Source of the DNA: Chryseobacterium sp. Leaf404
GTDB taxonomy: Bacteria > Bacteroidota > Bacteroidia > Flavobacteriales > Weeksellaceae
Assembly: GCF_001424145.1 (NCBI RefSeq)
Contig: NZ_LMQM01000013.1
Location: 210,976 to 274,975 of the forward strand
DNA: 64,000 nucleotides
Direction of reading: 5' to 3'
Positions 26,497-37,300 of the stretch are shown here, piece after piece. Made by a program: the position numbers and the translations under genes. Each line of letters begins with the position of its first letter. Within the stretch, counting starts at the first letter, position 1. Below the pieces are notes generated by a model, which worked only from the letters and a program-made list of their open reading frames with translations, did not search any database and had not been told where the DNA came from.

Positions 26497-27038
26497 TATT
26501 TAGTCAGTACATAATTATATTCTACATTTACACTTTCTGCCACTTTTTTCATAACCATTTTAGGAATGGTTACTTTATAATCAGCAGGTTTTGCAACAAA
26601 TTTCCCCTGCATATAAATTTTTCCGTCTTTTGCAGAAACCGTTGCAGTGGAATTTACTGCTCGGTCTACACCGTGGAAATTAAGTGTTCCCTGAACGTTA
26701 TATTTCTGTGGTGAGGCTGTAAGTTTTGTTTTGTCGAAGCCTGTAATTTTCCCTTTAAAAGTTGCTTTGGGATATTTTGTGGTTTCGGCGTAGCTCTCAT
26801 TGAAATGTTCTTCCATCAGTTTCACTTTAAAATGAAAATTTTTCACCGTGGAAACTGAGGCAAAATCCTCGTTATCTGCGTTGATGATCGCAATATTGCT
26901 GTCGTCCTGCGCAAAAACATCCTCAAACAGAGGCACAGAAGCCTCGAAGGTGACCTTCCCAGTTTTTGTTGAATACTTCTGAGCAGAAACTGTACCTGCA
27001 AAACCTAAGGCTACACAAAAGAATATCAGTTTTTTCAT
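26496..27038 (-). CDS. YceI-family periplasmic protein
   Basis: A 180-residue protein with a signal peptide (AGTVSAQK) and the YceI lipocalin-like barrel: STKTGKVTFEASVPLFEDV, FHFKVKLMEEHFNESYAE, YPKATFKGKI, GTLNFHGVDRAV. YceI proteins bind isoprenoid chains such as polyprenyl or quinone molecules in the periplasm. Here it sits between a c-type cytochrome and an ankyrin protein, so a role in carrying quinone-like electron carriers is possible (inference). Confidence 0.92.
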   Translation of the reverse strand: MKKLIFFCVALGFAGTVSAQKYSTKTGKVTFEASVPLFEDVFAQDDSNIAIINADNEDFASVSTVKNFHFKVKLMEEHFNESYAETTKYPKATFKGKITGFDKTKLTASPQKYNVQGTLNFHGVDRAVNSTATVSAKDGKIYMQGKFVAKPADYKVTIPKMVMKKVAESVNVEYNYVLTK

Positions 27039-27050
27039 AATAATTTAATT

Positions 27051-27401
27051 TTAATTTTCGGCAAGCCCGTCGGCTTTCCATTTGGTGATGATGGAGATTT
27101 GTGTGGGAGAAAGACTTCCGCCCTGAGGCATTTTCAGCGGATCTCCTGTAGGTTTGCTTATTCTGACTATGATGTTGTCTATATTATTTTTCACCTGAGA
27201 ATAGCTGGTCAATGGCTGAAAAAATCCAGATCCCTGTGCAGAATGGCAGCTGATACAATTGGCATCGAAAATCGGTTTGATATCTTTGTTGTAGGTAACC
27301 ACAGCTGCAACCGGAGTTTTATCTGAAATCTCGTCATAAGTGCGGCTTTCACATGCGGTAAACAGTATTGCCGGCGAGATGATGTACATTATTTTTTTCA
27401 T
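27051..27401 (-). CDS. c-type cytochrome lipoprotein
   Basis: A 116-residue lipoprotein (MKKIMYIISPAILFTAC, Cys at 17) with one heme-binding motif CISCH in FDANCISCHSAQG. The likely distal Met is in KMPQGG (the PLKMPQGGSLS loop) and the end is ITKWKADGLAEN, typical of small Bacteroidota cytochromes. It would carry electrons at the periplasmic face or outer membrane. It starts 3 bp after the stop of the beta-barrel gene and precedes yceI by 12 bp, so these genes form one operon. Confidence 0.9.
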   Translation of the reverse strand: MKKIMYIISPAILFTACESRTYDEISDKTPVAAVVTYNKDIKPIFDANCISCHSAQGSGFFQPLTSYSQVKNNIDNIIVRISKPTGDPLKMPQGGSLSPTQISIITKWKADGLAEN

Positions 27402-27404
27402 AAT

Positions 27405-28256
27405 CTAAAAAACTCTGTAAAGGTTAAATCCAAAAAAAATCTGTCCTTTTTCCCATTTTCCTGCCGCATTGGTTAGATATCCTATGTCTGAATTCAGCTG
27501 GGAATTTGAAAATAAAAGCTGGAAAACGTGACCGCCGGTTTCGATATCCATTCCTATTGAGAGCGGGTTTTTGTAGAAACTGTGACTGTCGTAGTTTACA
27601 AAATATTCGGCATTAACTGAGATTCTTTTTGAAATTTTATAACGGCCGCCAAGACCTGTAAAAAACTGATCTTTATCTTCAACTGTCGGTTCGTACAGGT
27701 TTTTATGAACGTAAGACGGCGTAAGTTGAAGGGAAAAGTTTTCATTAAATCTTCTCGATATCAAAGCCTGACTTAAATACGAAATCCGGTCTGAAAACCG
27801 AAGACCGGGATAGTTGTCTTTACTTAAATCTGTATTTACTGCCACTACGTTGTAACCTACGATGTCTACAGGAAATTTTGCGTTCTGCTGCACCAATCTG
27901 TACTTTATGGCGCCTTCAAAAGTTTTAAGATTGGTTTCTCTAGAAAGACTTAATGAAACTGCATCTGTAAGACCATAGATTGCCCCCAACTTAGTGGATG
28001 CGTCATCAAGACCGAAAAAATCTTTAAAACCTTTGCTTACATCCCCGAAACGGTGTGCTACTACAAAGTACCACTCTTTTTTTGCCGCAAGCTTGGTAGA
28101 TTGCCCCGTAACAATCTGCAGCGCCTTGAATGCCGGAGGTGAGATTTCTGTATTGTCTGTCTGAATGGTGTCAATATCTTTCAAAAGATCATCCTGAGAA
28201 AAAGCAAGACCTGATGTAAATAGTGACAAAAGGAGGAAAGTTTTTGTCATACGCAT
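27405..28256 (-). CDS. DUF5777-family beta-barrel protein
   Basis: A 283-residue outer-membrane protein with a signal peptide (ends LAFSQ). The family block TKLAAKKEWYFVVAHRFGDVS is followed by GLDDASTKLGAIYGL and alternating strands to the C-terminal FGFNLYRVF, a typical OMP ending in an aromatic residue. The family is of unknown function and commonly precedes a cytochrome and YceI gene in Bacteroidota. It is the first gene of the operon. A promoter with an Fnr-like palindrome lies upstream. Confidence 0.88.
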   Translation of the reverse strand: MRMTKTFLLLSLFTSGLAFSQDDLLKDIDTIQTDNTEISPPAFKALQIVTGQSTKLAAKKEWYFVVAHRFGDVSKGFKDFFGLDDASTKLGAIYGLTDAVSLSLSRETNLKTFEGAIKYRLVQQNAKFPVDIVGYNVVAVNTDLSKDNYPGLRFSDRISYLSQALISRRFNENFSLQLTPSYVHKNLYEPTVEDKDQFFTGLGGRYKISKRISVNAEYFVNYDSHSFYKNPLSIGMDIETGGHVFQLLFSNSQLNSDIGYLTNAAGKWEKGQIFFGFNLYRVF

Positions 28257-28276
28257 AATTATTAAAATTCGTAGAA

Positions 28277-28322
28277 CAAACTTAGAAACTTATGATTCTA
28301 AAAGTTGGTGATAAAAGTCACC
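28277..28322 (-). promoter_or_regulatory. operon promoter with Crp/Fnr-like palindrome
   Basis: On the minus strand a TAagTTTG -7 box lies at 28277-28284. At the -33 place there is no TTG. Instead there is a palindrome GGTGA-N6-TCACC (28307-28322), centred about 40 bases from the predicted start of transcription. That is the classic class II activator position. The Crp/Fnr gene next door is the obvious candidate to bind it. Confidence 0.65.
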
Positions 28323-28373
28323 GATACCATTGTTTTTATCAATCAAAAACATAAAACAGTTAAAACAAATTTA

Positions 28374-29024
28374 TTAGACCAGGCTAACATTTTCGTTCTG
28401 AGGAATTCTGATGCCTTCTCTGCTTTGCGAAATTTCACCTTCGTTTTCAATTTTCTTCAGCACCCTGCTTACAACTTCTCTTGAAGTACCGAGATTGGTG
28501 GCAATCTCCCGATGAGTGAGTTTGATGGGGTGATTTCCTGTGATGGCAATCTGCTGTTTGATGTAACTGAGGATTCTTTTATCGAGCCTGTGAAAAACAG
28601 CTTCGTTCACCATATTCATTACGTCTGTGAACCTTCTGTCGTACTCCAGAAAGAATATTTTATTGATGGCGGGAAACTGAACCAGCCAATTTTGCATTAT
28701 ATCTGCAGGAATAAGTAAAACCTCTGAATCTTCTTCAGCTACAGCGTAAACCCTGCTGATGCCAGTGGTGAAAATGGATGAAAAAGTCATCATGCAGCTG
28801 TCATTTTCCCGGACGTAGTAGTAAATAAGCTCACGACCGTCATTCAACGTAAAAACTCTTACTGAACCTTTTATGACGAAAGGAATAAATTTGTTTTTCT
28901 GCCCTTCCCTCACGATTTCAGTTTTCGCTTTTATCTGAGTAACTACAGCATGTTTTCTGATTTCTTTTAAAAAATCAGCGCCTAAAAATTCAAACCTTTC
29001 AACGATAAACTGATTATGTGACAT
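28374..29024 (-). CDS. Crp/Fnr-family transcriptional regulator
   Basis: About 216 residues. The N-terminal cyclic-nucleotide-binding-type beta-roll (VREGQKNKFIPFVIKGSVRVF) lacks an Fnr [4Fe-4S] Cys cluster, so the signal is probably not oxygen through an FeS centre. A dimerisation helix is followed by the HTH (about 165-205): IKLTHREIATNLGTSREVVSRVL. The open frame begins at a TTG at 29033, but the ATG at 29024 lies about 20 nt after the predicted start of a TAccTTTG promoter (29047-29054), so it is preferred. It is adjacent to and probably activates the DUF5777-cytochrome-YceI operon. Confidence 0.92.
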   Translation of the reverse strand: MSHNQFIVERFEFLGADFLKEIRKHAVVTQIKAKTEIVREGQKNKFIPFVIKGSVRVFTLNDGRELIYYYVRENDSCMMTFSSIFTTGISRVYAVAEEDSEVLLIPADIMQNWLVQFPAINKIFFLEYDRRFTDVMNMVNEAVFHRLDKRILSYIKQQIAITGNHPIKLTHREIATNLGTSREVVSRVLKKIENEGEISQSREGIRIPQNENVSLV

Positions 29025-29334
29025 ATAGTTCAAACAAATTCGGAATCAAAGGTATAAAATTGAAAATTATGGATGTTAATTATTTTTAATGTATTATAAT
29101 TTTGAGTTGTTCTAAATAGTTGGGAGATAGAAGATGGGAGATGGGAGATTATTGAACCCTGCGGGTTCTTTTGATAAGGATCATTTTTATTTCCAGAGGT
29201 CTCGTTGATGGTTATTGTAACTGAATCCTGCGGTTTTTTAAAATGTGAATAATCTTTCTTTCCTAAGTTTTACGTTTGGATATTTGAATTTTATATAGTG
29301 AATTTTATGAGATGTTGAGAAAGAGCGAAGTCCC

Positions 29335-29415
29335 GCGCCCCGACCTGAACGGAGCTCTTTTTGTGCGGAGGTACGACGAGCAAAAAAGCGGGAGTGGAGG
29401 GCGGAAATTGGCGCC
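29335..29415. repeat. dispersed extragenic repeat, copy 2
   Basis: Within a 466-bp gap without genes (29034-29499). The edges match copy 1 near 1383-1514: gcgccccgacctgaacggagct (29335-29356) and gggcggaaattggcgcc (29399-29415). The middle forms a long imperfect hairpin around 29350-29390 (gctctttttg...caaaaaagc). The rest of the gap has a run of gggagat/gaagat units at 29121-29145 and the Crp/Fnr promoter; I see no ORF. Confidence 0.65.
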
Positions 29416-29449
29416 CAAATGAAAATTACGGAAATGTTCGGGCAAAAAA

Positions 29450-29475
29450 AATACCCTGACTTGCGCCAGGGTATT
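29450..29475 (-). terminator. terminator of the rpoBC-DUF3467 unit
   Basis: AATACCCTG (29450-29458) pairs with CAGGGTATT (29467-29475). On the minus strand it is followed by TTTTTTTGCCC. It lies 25 bp after the DUF3467 stop. Confidence 0.9.
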
Positions 29476-29499
29476 CTTTATATCTGATTAAGATCAATC

Positions 29500-29808
29500 T
29501 TAAGCATTTACGTTGTTTCCTCCTCCTAATACGAAAGGTTCAACTTCTTTGATTTCACCGAACTGCTGCTCGTAGTTTGTAATGTTCTGCTGAAGTGCAG
29601 CCAAAACTCTCTTTGCGTGAAGTGGAGCAAGGATTACTCTTGATCTTACGTTTGCCTGCTGTACACCTGGCATCAACTGGATGAAGTCTACTACAAACTC
29701 AGATGGAGAGTGGTTTACCAAAGCAAGGTTACAGTATACTCCTGTAGCTACCATTTCGTTCAGCTGAATGTTGATGTTTCCGTCTTGTGGATTTTGATTG
29801 TTGTCCAT
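29500..29808 (-). CDS. DUF3467-family protein
   Basis: A 102-residue soluble protein: INIQLNEMVATGVYCNLALV, FVVDFIQLMPGVQQANVRSR and ILAPLHAKRVLAALQQNI are the DUF3467 blocks. The family is small, found in many bacteria and of unknown role. It lies 142 bp downstream of rpoC on the same strand with only a weak hairpin (29911-29933) between, and it is followed by a strong terminator, so it is probably the tail gene of the rpoBC transcript. Confidence 0.9.
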   Translation of the reverse strand: MDNNQNPQDGNINIQLNEMVATGVYCNLALVNHSPSEFVVDFIQLMPGVQQANVRSRVILAPLHAKRVLAALQQNITNYEQQFGEIKEVEPFVLGGGNNVNA

Positions 29809-29910
29809 TTTTTTATTTAAAATTTAAGGTTTTAATGTTCAAAGCTCAAAAATATAAAAAAGTTTCAACCTTGAATATTATATTTCAATTTATTTTTGAG
29901 ATACGTGGAC

Positions 29911-29933
29911 CGGGATACGATACCCGCATCCCG
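29911..29933 (-). other. hairpin after rpoC, weak or attenuating
   Basis: CGGGAT (29911-29916) pairs with ATCCCG (29928-29933) just past the rpoC stop. No T-run follows on the minus strand, so read-through into the DUF3467 gene is expected. Confidence 0.5.
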
Positions 29934-29950
29934 AATCACGGAACTCTTTA

Positions 29951-32900
29951 TTAGTTAAGATCTTCGAATTCTTTTCTGGAACCTACGATCACGTTCTGAT
30001 ACTCTTTAAGACCTGTACCTGCAGGGATTCTGTGTCCTACAATTACGTTTTCTTTAAGACCATTTAGGCTGTCTACTTTACCGGCAACTGCTGCTTCGTT
30101 AAGAACCTTGGTTGTTTCCTGGAATGATGCTGCAGACATGAATGATTTCGTCTGAAGAGCTGCTCTGGTAATACCCTGCAATACAGGTGTTGCTGTAGCG
30201 GGTAAAGCGTCTCTTACTTCAACTAAGGCCTGATCTTCACGCTTCAGTTTAGAGTTTTCGTCACGCAGTTCTTTGGTTGTAATCATCTGTCCCGGCTGGA
30301 AAGCTTTAGAATCTCCGGCTTCGGTAACTACTTTAAGACCAAATACTCTGTTGTTTTCTTCAAGGAAATCGTATTTGTGCTCAAGTGCACCTTCAAGGAA
30401 CTGAGTATCACCTCCGTCTACAATCATTACTTTCGTCATCATCTGTCTTACGATGATTTCGAAGTGCTTATCATCAATTTTTACCCCCTGAAGACGGTAG
30501 ACTTCCTGAATTTCATTTACTAAATATTCCTGAACAGCCGTAGGACCTTTAATTTTCAGGATATCGTCTGGAGTAACTGAACCGTCAGAAAGTGGCGAAC
30601 CAGCTCTCACGAAGTCATTCTCCTGTACCAAAATCTGGTTGGATAATTTAACCAAATAAATTTTTCTTTCACCAGTTTTAGCCTCAACGATCAATTCACG
30701 GTTACCTCTCTTGATTTTTCCGTAAGAAACCACACCGTCGATTTCTGTAACTACAGCTGGGTTAGACGGGTTTCTTGCTTCAAATAATTCTGTAACTCTC
30801 GGAAGACCCCCGGTAATATCCCCGGTCTTAGCAGCTTTTCTCGGGATTTTGATTAAGACTTTACCAGCCTTAATTTTCTCACCGTCGTTTACCATTAAGT
30901 GGGCTCCTACAGGCAAGTTGTAACCTTTCTGCTCAACACCTTTAGAATCTACTACCTTCAATGTAGGTACAGCTTTCTTATTTCTTGATTCAGAGATTAC
31001 TTTCTCTTCGAAACCTGTCTGCTCATCGATCTCCAGCTGGAATGAAATACCCTGAATAATATCTTCGTATTCTACTTTACCGGCATTTTCAGCAATAATT
31101 ACCGCGTTGTAAGGATCCCATTTTGCAATGATATCACCTTTCTTCACTTTATCACCGGATTTAACAAGTAACTGCGAACCGTAAGGTACGTTGGCTACCA
31201 TTAATGGCGTTCTTGCTTCGTTATCAGCTACCAATCTGAATTCTGTTGTACGGGATACTACTACTTCCGCAGTGTTTCCGTTTTCGTCTTCAGAAGTAAT
31301 TGTTCTTACTTCATCCAACTCAACGATACCGTCTCTTCTTGCAGAGATTGAAGGATTTTCTGATACGTTTGTAGATACACCACCCTGGTGGAAGGTTCTC
31401 AATGTAAGCTGAGTTCCCGGTTCCCCGATGGATTGTGCAGCAATTACCCCTACAGCTTCTCCCATGTGAATGGTTTTCCCTGTAGCAAGGTTTCTACCGT
31501 AACATTTAGCACAGATACCTTTTTTAGCTTCACAAGTAAGTGGTGAACGTACTTCTACAGCTTCCAATCCTACTTCTTCGATCTTTTTGGCTAAAGCCTC
31601 AATGATTACCTCATCAGCATTAACGATGATCTCGTCCGTTTCAGGATCATAAATATTGTGTAATGAAACTCTACCTAATACTCTTTCAGAGATTTTTTCA
31701 ACAATCTCATCATTTTTCTTCAATGCAGTAACTTCAGTACCTCTTAAAGTTCCACAGTCTGTTTCTGTAACGATAACATCCTGTGCAACGTCTACCAGTC
31801 TTCTCGTTAAGTAACCTGCATCGGCAGTCTTAAGAGCGGTATCCGCAAGACCTTTACGTGCACCGTGGGTAGAGATAAAGTATTCGAGGATGGAAAGACC
31901 TTCCTTAAAGTTTGCAAGAATCGGGTTTTCGATAATTTCCGCACCAGTAGAACCAGCTTTCTGCGGTTTTGCCATCAAACCTCTCATCCCTGATAACTGA
32001 CGGATCTGTTCCTTAGAACCCCTCGCACCAGAATCAAGCATCATGTATACAGAATTGAATCCTCCCTGGTCAACTTTCATTCTGCTCATGATCATTTCAG
32101 TTAATCCAGCGTTGGTGTTTGTCCAAACGTCAATTACCTGATTATATCTTTCTGTATCTGTAATAAGACCCATGTTATAGTTGGCTCTAATTTCGTCTAC
32201 AGTTTCAATAGATGTTGCGATCATTTTCTTTTTCTCAACAGGAACAACGATGTCACCTAATGAGAACGAAAGACCTCCTTTGAATGCATTTGAATACCCT
32301 AGGTCTTTCATTGCATCCAAGAACTTCACAGTTGTAGGGAAATCTGTATCAGCAAGTACTTTACCAATAACATTTCGTAATGATTTCTTTGTAAGAAGTT
32401 CATTAATATATCCTGACTGTTTAGGAACTATCTGGTTAAATAAGATTCTACCTACAGAAGTTTCAGTTAGTTTCGTTGTGATTTCACCGTTTTCTTTGAT
32501 AGGAAGTCTACATCTTACTTTAGCGTTCAATGAAACTCTGCCTTCAGCGTAAGCGATTTCTGCTTCTTCCGGAGAGTAGAATGCAAGACCTTCACCCAAA
32601 ACTTTCATATCTTCAGTAGAGCTCAATTCTTTGGTCATGAAATAAAGACCAAGAACCATGTCTTGAGATGGTACCGTAATTGGAGAACCGTTTGCAGGGT
32701 TCAAAATGTTCTGAGAACCTAACATCAATAACTGAGCTTCCAAAATCGCTTCTGGGCCTAACGGTAAGTGTACCGCCATCTGGTCACCATCAAAATCGGC
32801 GTTGAATGCTGTTGTTACCAAGGGGTGAAGCTGGATTGCTTTACCTTCGATCATCTTAGGCTGGAAAGCCTGAATACCCAGTCTGTGAAGCGTAGGTGCT

Positions 32901-34216
32901 CTGTTTAATAAAACAGGGTGACCTTTCATCACGTTTTCAAGGATATCATATACTACAGGCTCTTTTCTGTCGATGATTCTCTTTGCAGATTTTACAGTTT
33001 TTACAATTCCTCTCTCGATCAGTTTTCTGATGATGAACGGTTTGTAAAGCTCAGCTGCCATATCTTTAGGAATACCACATTCGTGAAGCTGTAAGTTTGG
33101 ACCTACAACAATTACCGAACGCGCAGAGTAATCTACCCTTTTCCCAAGTAAGTTCTGACGGAAACGACCCTGCTTACCTTTCAAAGAATCTGAAAGTGAT
33201 TTCAATGGTCTGTTTGATTCAGATTTTACAGCAGAAGATTTTCTTGTGTTATCGAATAATGAATCTACAGATTCCTGAAGCATACGCTTCTCGTTTCTTA
33301 AGATTACTTCAGGAGCTTTGATCTCCAATAATCTCTTCAAACGGTTGTTTCTGATGATCACTCTTCTGTAAAGGTCATTCAAATCGGAAGTTGCGAAACG
33401 CCCACCATCCAATGGAACCAATGGTCTTAGTTCTGGTGGTATTACAGGAAGTACACGCATAATCATCCACTCCGGTCTGTTGATCATTCTTGTATTGGCA
33501 CCTCTCAATGCTTCTACAACGTTCAATCTTTTTAGAGCTTCAGTTCTTCTTTGTTTTGAACCTTCGTTGTGAGCTTTGTGTCTCAAGTCGAAAGACAAAG
33601 CATCAAGATCGATTCTTTTTAACAGTTCTTCAACAGCTTCAGCACCCATTTTGGCGATGAATTTGTTTGGATCTGCATCATCAAGATACTGGTTTTCAAC
33701 AGGAAGAGTATCCATAATATCAAGATATTCTTCTTCTGTAAGGAATTCCATGTGATCGAAATCTGCACCGTCTGCTTTTTTAGCAATACCCTGCTGAATT
33801 ACTACATATCTTTCGTAGTAAATGATCATATCTAATTTCTTAGAAGGGATACCCAAAAGGTAACCGATTTTGTTTGGTAAAGAACGGAAATACCAAATAT
33901 GCGCGATAGGAACAACCAAACCGATGTGTCCGATTCTTTCTCTACGTACTTTTTTCTCCGTAACCTCTACACCACAACGGTCACAAACGATCCCCTTGTA
34001 ACGGATTCTCTTGTATTTACCACAAGCACATTCGTAATCTTTGATAGGACCGAAGATTTTTTCACAGAACAAACCGTCTCTTTCAGGTTTGTGCGTTCTG
34101 TAGTTAATGGTTTCCGGTTTTAAAACTTCACCTCTGGAATCCTGTAAAATGGACTCCGGAGAAGCTAAACCGATGGTTATTTTATTAAATCTACTTGATT
34201 TATTTTTATTTGACAT
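29951..34216 (-). CDS. rpoC: DNA-directed RNA polymerase subunit beta'
   Basis: The 1421-residue catalytic clamp subunit. The N-terminal zinc site ([20 protein letters not shown]) is followed by the rudder/lid region and the active-site loop [12 protein letters not shown], whose three Asp hold the catalytic magnesium. The second zinc site ([13 protein letters not shown]) and bridge/trigger regions ([19 protein letters not shown]) are intact. Length is normal for Bacteroidota. It lies 96 bp downstream of rpoB; the spacer contains a GAGAT/GAGAC-rich repeat. Confidence 0.99.
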   Translation of the reverse strand: MSNKNKSSRFNKITIGLASPESILQDSRGEVLKPETINYRTHKPERDGLFCEKIFGPIKDYECACGKYKRIRYKGIVCDRCGVEVTEKKVRRERIGHIGLVVPIAHIWYFRSLPNKIGYLLGIPSKKLDMIIYYERYVVIQQGIAKKADGADFDHMEFLTEEEYLDIMDTLPVENQYLDDADPNKFIAKMGAEAVEELLKRIDLDALSFDLRHKAHNEGSKQRRTEALKRLNVVEALRGANTRMINRPEWMIMRVLPVIPPELRPLVPLDGGRFATSDLNDLYRRVIIRNNRLKRLLEIKAPEVILRNEKRMLQESVDSLFDNTRKSSAVKSESNRPLKSLSDSLKGKQGRFRQNLLGKRVDYSARSVIVVGPNLQLHECGIPKDMAAELYKPFIIRKLIERGIVKTVKSAKRIIDRKEPVVYDILENVMKGHPVLLNRAPTLHRLGIQAFQPKMIEGKAIQLHPLVTTAFNADFDGDQMAVHLPLGPEAILEAQLLMLGSQNILNPANGSPITVPSQDMVLGLYFMTKELSSTEDMKVLGEGLAFYSPEEAEIAYAEGRVSLNAKVRCRLPIKENGEITTKLTETSVGRILFNQIVPKQSGYINELLTKKSLRNVIGKVLADTDFPTTVKFLDAMKDLGYSNAFKGGLSFSLGDIVVPVEKKKMIATSIETVDEIRANYNMGLITDTERYNQVIDVWTNTNAGLTEMIMSRMKVDQGGFNSVYMMLDSGARGSKEQIRQLSGMRGLMAKPQKAGSTGAEIIENPILANFKEGLSILEYFISTHGARKGLADTALKTADAGYLTRRLVDVAQDVIVTETDCGTLRGTEVTALKKNDEIVEKISERVLGRVSLHNIYDPETDEIIVNADEVIIEALAKKIEEVGLEAVEVRSPLTCEAKKGICAKCYGRNLATGKTIHMGEAVGVIAAQSIGEPGTQLTLRTFHQGGVSTNVSENPSISARRDGIVELDEVRTITSEDENGNTAEVVVSRTTEFRLVADNEARTPLMVANVPYGSQLLVKSGDKVKKGDIIAKWDPYNAVIIAENAGKVEYEDIIQGISFQLEIDEQTGFEEKVISESRNKKAVPTLKVVDSKGVEQKGYNLPVGAHLMVNDGEKIKAGKVLIKIPRKAAKTGDITGGLPRVTELFEARNPSNPAVVTEIDGVVSYGKIKRGNRELIVEAKTGERKIYLVKLSNQILVQENDFVRAGSPLSDGSVTPDDILKIKGPTAVQEYLVNEIQEVYRLQGVKIDDKHFEIIVRQMMTKVMIVDGGDTQFLEGALEHKYDFLEENNRVFGLKVVTEAGDSKAFQPGQMITTKELRDENSKLKREDQALVEVRDALPATATPVLQGITRAALQTKSFMSAASFQETTKVLNEAAVAGKVDSLNGLKENVIVGHRIPAGTGLKEYQNVIVGSRKEFEDLN

Positions 34217-34235
34217 TGTTTTATTTTTAGATTTA

Positions 34236-34305
34236 AAGATTAAGAGATTTGAGATTTGAGACTTTGCTTTTACAATTGTCTCTTATCTCATGTCTATGCG
34301 TCTCT
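34236..34305. repeat. GAGAT/GAGAC-rich low-complexity repeat between rpoB and rpoC
   Basis: The 96-bp spacer holds gagatttgagatttgagac, then after about 20 bases the reverse-complement-like run gtctcttatctcatgtctatgcgtctcttgtct. Together the two halves can fold into an imperfect hairpin. Similar gagac/gagat tracts are dispersed in Chryseobacterium-type genomes. Confidence 0.55.
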
Positions 34306-34312
34306 TGTCTTA

Positions 34313-37300
34313 TTACTCTTCCAATCTTACGTCTAATCCAAGACCTTGTAACTCGTGAAGTAATACGTTGAAAGATTCAGGAATACCTGGTTCAGGCATT
34401 GCTTCTCCTTTCGCAATCGCTTCATAAGTTTTCGCTCTACCAATCACGTCATCCGACTTCACAGTAAGAATTTCTCTCAGGATATTTGATGCACCGAATG
34501 CTTCAAGTGCCCAAACCTCCATCTCTCCGAAACGCTGTCCACCGAACTGAGCTTTACCTCCTAAAGGCTGCTGAGTAATCAATGAATAAGGTCCGATAGA
34601 ACGTGCGTGCATTTTGTCGTCTACCATATGTCCTAATTTCAACATGTAGATGATACCCACCGTTGCCGCCTGAGTAAATCTCTCTCCGGTACCACCATCA
34701 TAAAGGTAAGTGTGACCGAATTTAGGCACTCCTGCTTTCTCTGTGTACTCAGTGATCTGATCAAGAGTAGCACCGTCGAAGATTGGCGTAGCGAACTTCA
34801 TTCCCAGTTTCTGACCAGCCCATCCAAGAACTGTCTCATAAATCTGTCCGATGTTCATACGGGAAGGTACTCCAAGTGGATTCAATACGATATCAACCGG
34901 TGTTCCGTCTTCAAGGAACGGCATATCTTCCTGACGGACGATTCTCGAAACGATACCTTTGTTACCGTGACGACCTGCCATTTTATCTCCAACGTTCAGT
35001 TTACGTTTTTTAGCGATATATACTTTAGCCAGTTTCATAATACCTGCCGGAAGCTCATCACCGATAGAAATTGCGAATTTCTCACGGTTTTTAACCCCTT
35101 GGATATCGTTGAATTTGATTTTGTAGTTGTGAATTAATTGTTTGATCAATTCATTCTTATCGTTATCAACTGTCCAGTCTGAACCGCTCACATTTACATA
35201 ATCTTCTACAGACTGAAGAAGTTTCAGGGTAAATTTAGTTCCTTTACCGATGATTTCTTCGTCTAAATCGTTGGTTACTCCCTGAGAAGTTTTACCGCCA
35301 ACAAGAGTATTTAATTTTTCAATTAAAGTATTTCTCAACTCGTCAAACTTCGCTTTGTAAGTGTTTTCAATCTCTTCAAGCTTCAGTTTTTCTTCAGTTC
35401 TCTTCTTTTTATCTTTGATGTTTCTTGAGAACAGTTTTTTGTTGATCACAACACCTCTCAATGATGAATCTGCTTTTAATGAAGCATCTTTCACATCACC
35501 TGCTTTGTCACCAAAGATTGCTCTAAGAAGTTTTTCTTCCGGAGTAGGGTCTGATTCTCCTTTTGGAGTAATCTTACCAATCATGATATCACCAGGCTTC
35601 ACTTCAGCACCAATTCTGATCATACCGTTCTCATCAAGATCTTTTGTAGCTTCTTCAGATACGTTTGGAATATCTGCTGTCAGTTCTTCCATACCCAATT
35701 TGGTATCACGAACTTCAAGAGAATACTCATCCACGTGGATTGAAGTAAACCAGTCTTCACGCACAACTTTTTCGTTGATTACAATTGCATCCTCGAAGTT
35801 GTACCCTTTCCAAGGCATGAAGGCTACCACTAAGTTTCTACCTAAAGCCAGTTCTCCGTCTTCAGTTGCATAACCGTCGCAAAGAACCTGACCTTTCTGT
35901 ACCACATCACCTACTCTTACGTTTGGTCTCAATGTAATGGTAGTACTTTGGTTGGTTTTTCTAAATTTAGTAAGGTTATATGTTTTAGTAGCAGATTCGA
36001 ATTGTACCAAATCTTCGTCTTCGCTTCTGTCATATTTAATTACGATTCTGTCAGCATCTACATACTCTACAGTACCAGTACCTTCAGCATTGATCAAAAT
36101 TCTTGAATCTCTTGCAACCTGCTGCTCAAGGCCTGTACCAACGATTGGAGCCTGTGGCTTCAACAATGGAACTGCCTGACGCATCATGTTTGATCCCATC
36201 AATGCACGGTTTGCATCATCATGTTCCAGGAATGGAATTAATGAAGCTGAAATACCGGAAATCTGGTTTGGTGCAACGTCGATCAAATTAACTTCTGAAG
36301 GCTCAACTACAGGATAATCACCGTCAAGACGTGCAATAATTCTGTCTGTAAGGAACGCTCCGTTATCATCCAACTCAACGTTTGCCTGAGCAATTACTTT
36401 ATCTTCTTCGTCTTCCGCATTTAAGTAAACCGGCGCATCGTTTAGTGCAACCTTACCAGCTTCTACTTTTCTGTACGGAGTTTCGATGAAACCAAGTCTG
36501 TTAATTTTAGCATAGATACCTAGTGAAGAGATCAAACCAATGTTTGGTCCTTCAGGAGTTTCGATAGGACAGATTCTACCATAGTGAGTATGGTGAACGT
36601 CACGCACCTCGAAACCTGCTCTTTCTCTTGATAAACCACCAGGTCCCAGGGCAGAAAGTCTACGCTTGTGCGTGATTTCTGATAGTGGGTTGGTTTGGTC
36701 CATAAACTGAGAAAGCTGGTTGGTACCAAAGAATGAGTTGATTACTGATGTTAAAGTTTTAGCATTAACAAGGTCAAGCGGAGTAAATATTTCGTTATCT
36801 CTAACGTTCATTCTTTCTTTAATTGTTCTTGCAATTCTGGAAAGACCTACACCGAACTGTCCTGCCAACTGCTCGCCTACAGTTTTAATTCTTCTGTTTG
36901 ACAAGTGATCGATATCATCCACATCTGTTTTTGAGTTTACCAGCTCAATTAAGTGTCTTACGATAGCGATGATGTCTTCTTTAGTAAGAACTTCTGTAGT
37001 GGTAGGGATGTTTAGATTTAATTTTTTATTTAATCTGTAACGTCCAACTTCACCCAATGAATATCTTTGTTCAGAGAAGAATAATTTTTCGATAATTCCT
37101 CTTGCTGTTTCCTCATCTGGTGGATCTGCATTTCTAAGCTGACGGTATATGTATTCTACTGCTTCTTTCTCAGAATTGGTAGGATCTTTCTGTAAAGTAT
37201 TCTGAATGATAGAAAATTCGTTGCTGTTTTCTTTGTGAATCAAAATAGATTTTACACCGGCATCAAGAATAAGATCAATATGTTCTTTTTCAAGGATTGT

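Noticed and set aside
35361..35873. Long plus-strand ORFs over rpoB and rpoC
   Set aside because: Antisense frames of strongly coding DNA, Ser/Leu-rich, without start context or promoter.
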